Program-made: the position numbers and the translations under genes
Assembly: GCA_903921135.1 (NCBI GenBank)
Contig: CAIXOY010000434.1
Coordinates: 1-5,650 of the forward strand
From: an uncultured Gammaproteobacteria bacterium
Lineage (GTDB): Bacteria; Pseudomonadota; Gammaproteobacteria; Pseudomonadales; UBA5518
Length of the DNA: 5,650 bases
Direction of reading: 5' to 3'
The notes under the pieces: model-generated
Databases searched by the model: none
The model's input: only the letters and a program-made list of their open reading frames with translations
Told to the model about the DNA's origin: nothing
Shown: in pieces, positions 1 to 5,431 of the stretch
Layout: each line of letters starts with the position of its first letter
How positions within the stretch are numbered: the stretch's first letter is position 1

Positions 1-1
1 G

Positions 2-637
2 GAGGAGGCCGCGTGTCTCCCGGAAACAGCGTTCACGGTATGGAGCAATCTCTTCGATCGTGGCCGGCTCGCTGCAGGCGAGGTGCTGCTCGTGCACGGC
101 GGCAGCAGTGGCATAGGCACCATGGCGATTCAACTTGGTCGGGCGTTCGGCGCGCGGGTGATCGCCACCGCCGGGAGTCCGGAGAAATGCTCGGCGTGCC
201 TTGGATTGGGGGCGGAGCGCGCTGTGGATTACCGCAGTGAGGACTTCGTCGCGGCGGTCAAGGCATTCACGGATGGCCGGGGCGCCGACCTGATCCTTGA
301 TATGGTGGGCGGGGATTACGTGCAGCGGAACATCCAGTGCGCGGCGGAGGATGGCCGGATCGTGCAGATTGCCTTCCTTCAGGGCTCTGCAGTTTCAGTG
401 AACCTCATGCCGGTCATGTTGAAACGTCTGACCTTCACGGGATCCACACTGCGCGCGCGTCCCGAGCCGTTCAAGGCGGCGTTGGCGCGCGCCGTGGAGC
501 AGAACGTCTGGCCGTTGCTGGAGAGCGGGCGTGTGCGCGTGGTGATGGCCGCCCGCTTCCCGCTTGCCGAGGCTGCCGATGCCCATAGGCTGATGGAGTC
601 CAGCACGCACACCGGGAAGATCGTGCTCGTACCCTGA
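2..637 (+). CDS. NAD(P)H:quinone oxidoreductase, PIG3-like MDR family, 5' end missing
   Basis: The frame is open from base 2, so the gene starts left of the window; 211 residues are visible and roughly 115 N-terminal residues (the GroES-like catalytic half) are probably missing, given a usual family length near 325. Visible are the segment LPETAFTVWSNLFDRGRL (7-23 or so), typical of the PIG3/TP53I3-like group of medium-chain dehydrogenase/reductases, and the Rossmann nucleotide-binding loop HGGSSGIGTMAIQLG (32-46), followed by GARVIATAGS (50-59), the strand whose end reads the cofactor phosphate. The C-terminus HTGKIVLV is also typical. No structural-zinc cysteine cluster is seen. By family it is a soluble cytoplasmic enzyme reducing quinones or enones with NADPH. 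An internal ATG at base 122 is not a start, because conserved sequence continues upstream of it. It ends 9 bases from the TolC-like gene in convergent orientation and has no evident link to the adhesin system. Confidence 0.92.
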   Translation, partial: EEAACLPETAFTVWSNLFDRGRLAAGEVLLVHGGSSGIGTMAIQLGRAFGARVIATAGSPEKCSACLGLGAERAVDYRSEDFVAAVKAFTDGRGADLILDMVGGDYVQRNIQCAAEDGRIVQIAFLQGSAVSVNLMPVMLKRLTFTGSTLRARPEPFKAALARAVEQNVWPLLESGRVRVVMAARFPLAEAADAHRLMESSTHTGKIVLVP

Positions 638-646
638 GCGCATCCC

Positions 647-2224
647 TCACCACTTGGAGGGGACGGGCTCCTCCTCGGATGCCGGGGTCGTTGCGTCTGG
701 CTTGACGGTGGCGTCAGGGGCAGGACCACCCTTCATGTAGGGCAGCGGACCCTCGGCTGCGGGCGTGCTCGTAGAGGGCTGCAGATAGCCGCGCTTCTGC
801 ATGGCATCACGGAAGATCTTGTCTTTGTCTACCGACATCGCCGCGTCTGATTCCTGCGGGCAGACCGCATACATATCCGGATTGGCCGCGTCATAGCCGG
901 GCGGCAGTTCCATCACGTGCAGGTCCGTGCCAAGCCCCAGTGACGACACCAGCTTTCCGCTGCCGGCGAGTGTGCGGGCGTAGGATATTGCGTGGTCGCG
1001 CTCGGCGTTGAGATACGCCCTGCGGGCTTCGTAGTACTCGTTCTCGGTGTCGAGTATGTCCAGCAAGGTCCGCTGACCAATATCGAACTGGCGCTTGTAG
1101 GCCTCGCGGGCTTTCTCGATGGCGAGTTGATGCCTGTCCAGGTAGGTCATCTGTTCCTCGAGGCGGCGCGTGTTGTTCCACGCGATGCTGACGTCCTGCC
1201 GGATGTCACGGCAGGTCTTGTTGCGGATATCCAGAGCCTGGTAGGTCTTTTCGATGAGGCGACGCTTCTCTGCGGAGTCGGACCCGCCATTGAAGAGGTT
1301 GTAGCGCATCACGAGTTCGATGATGCCTTCTTCATAACGCCCTTCGATATCGTCTTTGTCGTGCCAGACGTCCTGGCGTGCCTGCAGGTCAAAGCGGGGC
1401 AGGTAGGCGGCTTTCGCGACGTCTGTTGCAGCCTCGGCTGACCACATATTGGCGATGGCGGCATTCATCAGCGGGCTGTTCTGGTAGGCCGCCTGCAGGG
1501 TTTCCTTGATCGAAGCAGGTACCAGGCCCGCGGCTATCTCGGGTTCTGCGAGCGTTAGCGCGGGTGTCTCGCCGACAACGCGCTGGTAGCGCATGCTCAC
1601 ATCATGGAGGTTGGTAGCGTCGGTGAGCAGGTTCGACTCCGACAGCGCGAGGCGTCCCGAGGCCTGCTCCAGATCAACCCGGCGACTGACCCCTGCGCGA
1701 ACGCGCCGCTCGATCTGGTCGTAGATCATGCGGTGGGTCGCGTAGTTCTCTTCGGAGAGATCGACAAGGCTACGGTGACGCAGCACGTCGTGGTACGCAC
1801 GTGCCGTCTCTGCGGCTGCCTGCTCAGAGGCCTCGAGGACTTCGTAGTAGCGTGTGCGTACGGCGTGGTTCAATCGACGCACCTCATTGCGGGTGCGGAA
1901 ACCGTCAAACAGCATCTGGCTGAGCGAGACCGAGACACGATCCCGGCTGAAGGTGTTCTCGGCGAAGCGGGGGTCATCGATGCGTTCCCGGCCCACACCC
2001 GCCTCGAGATCCACGCGCGGCAGATATCCGCCTTTCGCGACGAGGGTCTGTTCAGATGCCGCCTCGTATTCGTGCCATGCCGCGAGGACTTCCGGGTTCT
2101 CGAGCACGCTCTTGCGCGCCGCCTCGACCAGTGTTGCCGCGGTGCCCGAGACCGCGCTCTCTTGCGCTGTCACCGACAAAGAGGCCGCCCATATGGCGAT
2201 ACATAGCGTTTTCTTGAACATCAC
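647..2224 (-). CDS. lapE: TolC-family outer-membrane channel of type I secretion (LapE/AggA-like)
   Basis: A 525-residue outer-membrane efflux protein, by family the trimeric pore that completes a type I secretion system. Residues 1-20 form a signal peptide with likely cleavage after VTA (20). The body shows the TolC internal duplication: GGYLPRVDLEAGVGRE (65-80), LSQMLFDGF (101-109) and RRVRAGVSRRVDLEQA (173-188) are echoed by AAYLPRFDLQAR (272-283), VMRYNLFNGG (305-314) and RQFDIGQRTLLDILDTENEYYEA (378-400). The stretches between are long alpha-helical, rich in Glu, Arg and Ala. The canonical fold ends near SSLGL (427-431). The remaining 94 or so residues are an extra tail, with a Pro/Thr/Glu-rich end (482-523). 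The start is either GTG at 2224 or ATG at 2221; they are adjacent and differ by one residue. The gene is divergent from lapG, which with the adhesin tail nearby points to adhesin export. The symbol is assigned by context; another type I substrate is possible. Confidence 0.93.
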   Translation of the reverse strand: MMFKKTLCIAIWAASLSVTAQESAVSGTAATLVEAARKSVLENPEVLAAWHEYEAASEQTLVAKGGYLPRVDLEAGVGRERIDDPRFAENTFSRDRVSVSLSQMLFDGFRTRNEVRRLNHAVRTRYYEVLEASEQAAAETARAYHDVLRHRSLVDLSEENYATHRMIYDQIERRVRAGVSRRVDLEQASGRLALSESNLLTDATNLHDVSMRYQRVVGETPALTLAEPEIAAGLVPASIKETLQAAYQNSPLMNAAIANMWSAEAATDVAKAAYLPRFDLQARQDVWHDKDDIEGRYEEGIIELVMRYNLFNGGSDSAEKRRLIEKTYQALDIRNKTCRDIRQDVSIAWNNTRRLEEQMTYLDRHQLAIEKAREAYKRQFDIGQRTLLDILDTENEYYEARRAYLNAERDHAISYARTLAGSGKLVSSLGLGTDLHVMELPPGYDAANPDMYAVCPQESDAAMSVDKDKIFRDAMQKRGYLQPSTSTPAAEGPLPYMKGGPAPDATVKPDATTPASEEEPVPSKW

Positions 2225-2231
2225 AGAGGCG

Positions 2232-2236
2232 TCCCT
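2232..2236 (-). promoter_or_regulatory. Probable ribosome binding site of the TolC-like gene
   Basis: On the minus strand AGGGA lies 7 bases before the GTG at 2224 and 10 bases before the ATG at 2221. The spacing slightly favours GTG, the codon type favours ATG, so the start is left undecided within one codon. Confidence 0.5.
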
Positions 2237-2336
2237 GATACTTGGACCGTTGTGTGTCGGCCGTTAGCGGACCGATCAACTATATCGGCAGCCTCGGGTC
2301 TTAGCCAGCCGGATTGCGTCCATGATGTGCCGCCAT

Positions 2337-2354
2337 GCCCGGCTCCTGCCGGGC
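2337..2354 (+). promoter_or_regulatory. GC hairpin directly before the lapG start
   Basis: GCCCGGC (2337-2343) and GCCGGGC (2348-2354) form a perfect 7-base-pair stem with a TCCT loop, ending 5 bases before the lapG ATG at 2360. It covers the place where a Shine-Dalgarno sequence would be expected, and no purine-rich one is visible. It is followed by AAAAC on the plus strand and by ATGGCGG on the minus strand, so it is not an intrinsic terminator in either direction. A role in setting lapG translation is a guess. Confidence 0.45.
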
Positions 2355-2359
2355 AAAAC

Positions 2360-3055
2360 ATGAGATTCCTGTCGTACCGTCCCCTGCCCGGGCGCCGACC
2401 CGTGGGCGCCCGTATTGCGCTGTTCCTGGGTTTCCTTGCGGTCTTTGCCGCTGCTGCGCCGGATCTCGACCGCGTGGTGCTGTTGGCGGGCCAGCGCTAT
2501 GGAAGCAACGCAGAAGAAACTCTTCGGGCGTGGCGGGCCATGATCGAGGCCGGCAAACCGCTCCCGGAGCGAGAGCGCCTCGAGATGGTCAACGCGTTCT
2601 TCAATAACAACGTCCTTTTCGAGGACGACAAGATCGTCTGGAAGCAGGCTGATTACTGGGCAACCCCGCTCGAAACCCTGGGCCGTGGCGAGGGTGACTG
2701 CGAGGACTACAGCATCGGCAAGTACGTGACGCTTGGGCTGCTAGGTGTGCCCATCGAAAAACTGCGCATCACGTACGTGCGTGCCGAACTCGGGCTCCCT
2801 GGCAGTGGCATCAGTCAGGCGCACATGGTGCTTGCCTATTACCCGACCCCCGACGGGGAGCCTCTGGTGCTCGACAACCTCGTCAGCGAATTGCGCCCGG
2901 CTTCCCGGCGCCCGGATCTGAGGCCCGTGTTCGGCTTCAACAGCCAGGGGCTCTGGGTGGCGGGTTCGCGCGGCCCTTCTGCCGCTGATCCCAATGCACG
3001 CCTGTCGCGGTGGAGAGATCTGCTCAGCCGGATGTCGGCGGACGGCCTAAACTGA
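2360..3055 (+). CDS. lapG: LapG-like periplasmic calcium-dependent cysteine protease (BTLCP)
   Basis: A 231-residue bacterial transglutaminase-like cysteine protease, by family the enzyme that cuts the surface adhesin near its N-terminus when freed from LapD. The N-terminus is basic, with a hydrophobic segment at 17-33 that acts as signal peptide or anchor for the periplasm. The catalytic triad is clear: Cys114 in GEGDCEDYS (110-118), His155 in SQAHMVLAYY (152-161) and Asp172 in LVLDNL (169-174). Asp113 and Glu115 flanking the Cys match the acidic pair known to bind calcium in LapG. WATPLETLGRGEGDCED is a family hallmark. The frame stays open upstream to an ATG at 2252, but that would add 36 residues without signal-peptide character, so 2360 is preferred. 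A GTG at 2402 would give a more compact signal peptide and remains possible; neither has a good Shine-Dalgarno. lapD follows 38 bases later on the same strand, so the two are probably co-transcribed. Confidence 0.95.
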   Translation: MRFLSYRPLPGRRPVGARIALFLGFLAVFAAAAPDLDRVVLLAGQRYGSNAEETLRAWRAMIEAGKPLPERERLEMVNAFFNNNVLFEDDKIVWKQADYWATPLETLGRGEGDCEDYSIGKYVTLGLLGVPIEKLRITYVRAELGLPGSGISQAHMVLAYYPTPDGEPLVLDNLVSELRPASRRPDLRPVFGFNSQGLWVAGSRGPSAADPNARLSRWRDLLSRMSADGLN

Positions 3056-3080
3056 TGCCACGCGACAGCGTGAAGCTTAC

Positions 3081-3085
3081 GGAGG
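3081..3085 (+). promoter_or_regulatory. Strong ribosome binding site that fixes the lapD start
   Basis: GGAGG stands 8 bases before the ATG at 3094. Two in-frame upstream ATGs exist at 3010 (inside lapG) and 3055 (overlapping the lapG stop as TGATG). The Shine-Dalgarno, and the fact that a membrane segment begins right after MSLIKQLW, select 3094. Confidence 0.85.
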
Positions 3086-3093
3086 AAGACGGA

Positions 3094-5031
3094 ATGTCCC
3101 TTATCAAGCAGCTTTGGCTCGCCATTGCGCTGTTGATGCTGATCGCGTTCGGCGGGAGCTTCCTTGTGAGCAGCATCTCCGCCAAGAGTTACCTTGAGGA
3201 GCAACTCGCCCTCAAGAATCTCGACAATGCCAACTCCCTCGCATCAGTGCTGGGGTCGATGCCCAAGGACCCGGTGGAGATCGGGTTGCTGCTCTCGTCC
3301 CAGTTCGATCTTGGCAACTACGAGCGGATCCGCCTCACCGGCCCCCGGGGCGAGGTGATCGACGAGCACATCAGCGACGCGCTCGAACCCGGGGCCCCTG
3401 CCTGGTTCCGTCGTCTGCTGCACATCGAGGTTGCACCCGGGGTGGCGCAGGTTCAGGACGGCTGGAAGCAGTTCGGGACACTCGAGATCGCAAGCCACAC
3501 GCGCTTTGCATACTCCTCGCTGTGGGCAGGCAGCACACGGCTCCTCGGCTGGTTCCTCGCAGCATCACTGCTGGCCGGTCTGGCGGGCACGTTGTTGCTG
3601 CGCGTGATCCTGCGACCGCTGGACGATGTCGTCACACAGGCCGAGGCCATCGGCGCGCGCAGGTTCATCACGACCCGCGAGCCCGGCACTCTGGAGTTCC
3701 AGACGGTGGTCCGGTCCATGAACCTGCTCGCGAAGCGCGTGCGCCAGATGCTCGAGGAGGAGTCCCAGCGCCTCGACAGCCTCCGGCGCGAGGCGCATTA
3801 CGATCAGGTCTCCGGGTTGCTGAATCGCGGGCATTTCGTTGCGCGGGTCCAATCCGTGCTCCAGCGTGATGATGCGAGTTCCGAGGGGGCGCTGCTCATC
3901 GCGCGGATCCTCGACCTGAACGAACTCAACCGCAGCGTTGGCTGGGCCGTGATGGACGGTCTCATCCGGCGTTTCGCCGACTCCTTGCGCGCGATGGCGC
4001 CAGAGGGTGAGGAGTGGGACTTCGGACGGTTGAACGGCTCGGACTTTGCCGTGTTGGCGCCGGGTGCTGCCGACGCGCAGGCACTTGCCCGGGCCGTGCA
4101 CGGCTCCATGGCGATGATCTCCCGCGAACTCCAGATCTCGCAGGTCTGCCATATGCCCACCGCCGCGACGGCTTACCACTTCGGCGAGAAGCCCGGGGAT
4201 GTGCTCTCGAGGCTCGATGCCGCGCTCGCAGCCGCCGCCGCCGGTGGGGGCGAGGTGCAGCTTGCGGTCGCGGGCAATGTTCCCTCTGGTGCGAAAGCAG
4301 CCGGTGGCGATCTGGCGCACTGGCGCAGATCGCTCGATGTCGCGTTGTCTGGCGATAACGTGAAGCTCCTCAGTTTCCCCGTGATCGACGCGGCTGGCGG
4401 CCTTTTGCACGGGGAGTGCGTCGCGCGGCTTCGCACGTCCCCGGACGGTGACTGGCTCGCAGCCGGTGAGTTCATGCCGTGGGTGTCGAGACTCGGCTTT
4501 GGTCCGCGGCTTGATGAGGTTGTGGTTGGCCTCGCGCTCGAGCGCTTGCGCGCGGGCTCCGATGCGCTGTGCGTGAATCTCTCGGCGCAGGCCATGGGAG
4601 ATCCTCTGGTCCTGCACCGCATCGCCGGTCTTCTGGCGGCAGAGCCTTCGGTGTCCGGGCGACTCTGGCTGGAGGTGCCGGAGCACGGGGTGTTCCAGAA
4701 TCTCGAGCAGTTCCGTGTTCTCTGTGCGCTCTTCAAGCCCTCGGGTTGCCGTCTCGGAATCGAGCATGTAGGTCACGAGGTCTCCCGCATCGGCGAGCTG
4801 CACGACCTGGGACTCGATTACATGAAGATCGACGCGTCTTTCGTGCAGTGCGTCGAGCAGAACGCCGCGAACCAGGTGTTTCTGCGGGGCCTTGCGATCA
4901 TCGCCCACTCGATCGGCATGCGCGCGATAGGTGAAGGTGCCCGCACGGATGCTGAAATCCGCAGTCTGCGCGAACTCGGCTTTGACGGTGTCACGGGGCC
5001 TGCCGTCACGGCGGGTACTGGCAGCGCCTGA
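3094..5031 (+). CDS. lapD: LapD-like inner-membrane c-di-GMP receptor with degenerate GGDEF and EAL domains
   Basis: 645 residues, close to the usual LapD length. Order: TM1 (about 7-27), periplasmic LapD/MoxY N-terminal domain (about 28-148), TM2 (about 150-171), HAMP starting at RPLDD (174-178), helical linker (218-233), GGDEF domain (about 236-395), EAL domain (about 405-645). The GGDEF motif reads NGSDF (314-318) and no RxxD inhibitory site stands before it, so no cyclase activity is expected. The EAL motif reads ECVAR (441-445) and the metal-binding DDFG loop reads IEHVG (556-560), so phosphodiesterase activity should be lost. Ligand-contact features stay: Arg445, Asn495 (VNLS), Glu527, KID (578-580) and Glu614 (GEG). 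Trp124 in QDGWKQFG matches the LapG-docking tryptophan of Pseudomonas LapD. By family it holds LapG in the periplasm when c-di-GMP is bound inside. It lies 38 bases after lapG and converges on the 108-residue gene with a 12-base gap. Confidence 0.95.
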   Translation: MSLIKQLWLAIALLMLIAFGGSFLVSSISAKSYLEEQLALKNLDNANSLASVLGSMPKDPVEIGLLLSSQFDLGNYERIRLTGPRGEVIDEHISDALEPGAPAWFRRLLHIEVAPGVAQVQDGWKQFGTLEIASHTRFAYSSLWAGSTRLLGWFLAASLLAGLAGTLLLRVILRPLDDVVTQAEAIGARRFITTREPGTLEFQTVVRSMNLLAKRVRQMLEEESQRLDSLRREAHYDQVSGLLNRGHFVARVQSVLQRDDASSEGALLIARILDLNELNRSVGWAVMDGLIRRFADSLRAMAPEGEEWDFGRLNGSDFAVLAPGAADAQALARAVHGSMAMISRELQISQVCHMPTAATAYHFGEKPGDVLSRLDAALAAAAAGGGEVQLAVAGNVPSGAKAAGGDLAHWRRSLDVALSGDNVKLLSFPVIDAAGGLLHGECVARLRTSPDGDWLAAGEFMPWVSRLGFGPRLDEVVVGLALERLRAGSDALCVNLSAQAMGDPLVLHRIAGLLAAEPSVSGRLWLEVPEHGVFQNLEQFRVLCALFKPSGCRLGIEHVGHEVSRIGELHDLGLDYMKIDASFVQCVEQNAANQVFLRGLAIIAHSIGMRAIGEGARTDAEIRSLRELGFDGVTGPAVTAGTGSA

Positions 5032-5043
5032 GGAGGCCGACGA

Positions 5044-5370
5044 TCAAAAGAGGGAGGAGTCCTCGCCGAGCAGGCCGAGGTGGGAGCCTCCGCGGCGAAG
5101 ACCTTTGCGTTCCAGAAGCTTGCGCTGTGCCGCAAGCGGCAGGTCTGTGAACCGGATCGTGTTTTTCTCGACCAGCAGATTGATCAGGTCGTCGAGTACC
5201 CGGACCACGTCGCGATCCGACTCCTCGAAAGGGTTCTGGGCAGAGGTGCTCTCGGCCATGTGGCGCGCCAGTTCCTCTGCTCCGGCTGTCGCAAGCTCGA
5301 AACCCTCGAGCGGTTCAACACTGACCGCGACCACGATTCCCTGCGAGTTCCTCTTCACGTAGTGGCTCAT
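5044..5370 (-). CDS. Small conserved protein of the family often labelled 'tryptophan synthase beta subunit-like'
   Basis: 108 residues, soluble, with no signal peptide or membrane segment. It starts HYVKRNSQGIVVAVSVEPLEGFE (3-24), a beta-hairpin-like stretch, then an Ala/Glu-rich region, then a conserved-looking core SDRDVVRVLDDLINLLVEKNTIRFTDLPLAAQRKLLERKGLR (51-92), and a Gly/Ser-rich end. From memory, proteins with this core are annotated 'tryptophan synthase subunit beta like', but nothing here resembles the TrpB PLP-binding lysine or its fold, and 108 residues is far below the roughly 400 of TrpB, so the label is not functional evidence. The start at 5370 is chosen because GGAG lies 7 bases upstream (5378-5381); the frame extends to an ATG at 5412, inside the hairpin, which looks less likely. 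It lies just after the adhesin gene on the same strand, 61 bases from its stop. Function unknown; cytoplasmic regulator is only a guess. Confidence 0.85.
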   Translation of the reverse strand: MSHYVKRNSQGIVVAVSVEPLEGFELATAGAEELARHMAESTSAQNPFEESDRDVVRVLDDLINLLVEKNTIRFTDLPLAAQRKLLERKGLRRGGSHLGLLGEDSSLF

Positions 5371-5377
5371 GTGCGGG

Positions 5378-5381
5378 CTCC
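5378..5381 (-). promoter_or_regulatory. Ribosome binding site deciding the start of the 108-residue gene
   Basis: On the minus strand GGAG sits 7 bases before the ATG at 5370. It supports this start over the in-frame ATG at 5412, which would lie in the stem-loop that follows the adhesin gene. Confidence 0.6.
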
Positions 5382-5397
5382 GGCAGGGCGTTGGCCC

Positions 5398-5422
5398 CTC
5401 CCCGGCACACACTGCCGGGGAG
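5398..5422 (-). terminator. Strong hairpin between the adhesin gene and the 108-residue gene
   Basis: CTCCCCGGCA (5398-5407) and TGCCGGGGAG (5413-5422) make a perfect 10-base-pair GC-rich stem with a 5-base loop. It starts 9 bases after the adhesin stop in the direction of minus-strand transcription. After the stem the minus strand reads GGGCCAAC, with no run of T, so it is an imperfect intrinsic terminator. It may end most adhesin transcripts, protect their 3' end, or partly separate expression of the downstream small gene. Confidence 0.55.
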
Positions 5423-5431
5423 TGGCACGTT

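Larger units (their letters stand above)
2225..2359. promoter_or_regulatory. Divergent intergenic region between the TolC-like gene and lapG
   Basis: These 135 bases must hold the promoters for both divergent genes. An inverted repeat CCGAT-7-ATCGG occupies 2272-2288, and within it the minus strand reads TATAGT (2284 to 2279), five of six matches to a sigma-70 -10 box for the TolC-like gene; no good -35 box stands at the right spacing, so an activator or another sigma factor may be needed. For the plus strand I see no convincing -35/-10 pair. A 13-codon reading frame (2322-2363, starting ATG ATG) ends across the lapG start in an ATGA overlap. Promoter placement here is inference from pattern only. 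Confidence 0.4.

Noticed and set aside
644..661. Small inverted repeat CCCTC-8-GAGGG at the convergent gene ends
   Set aside because: A five-base stem with no T run on either strand is too weak to call a bidirectional terminator.
992..2206. Plus-strand frames of 149 and 200 codons inside the TolC-like gene
   Set aside because: They are antisense to a well-supported TolC-family protein and show no domain or ribosome binding site.
2252..2359. Upstream extension of LapG by 36 residues from the ATG at 2252
   Set aside because: It lacks signal-peptide character, contains Cys and Pro-rich text not typical for the family, and would place the hydrophobic segment far from the N-terminus.
4201..4260. 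GCC-rich run in lapD resembling a simple repeat
   Set aside because: It encodes an Ala-rich helix (ALAAAAAGGGE) where many GGDEF domains have a similar segment; codon bias explains it.
3565..4908. Long 447-codon open frame on the minus strand opposite lapD
   Set aside because: It is the complement of a clearly coding LapD; the translation is rich in Arg and His with no recognisable domain, as expected for a GC-rich shadow frame.
5032..5043. Possible terminator between the convergent lapD and 108-residue gene
   Set aside because: The gap is 12 bases and holds no stem-loop; transcription probably ends inside the opposing gene or by Rho, which cannot be seen here.
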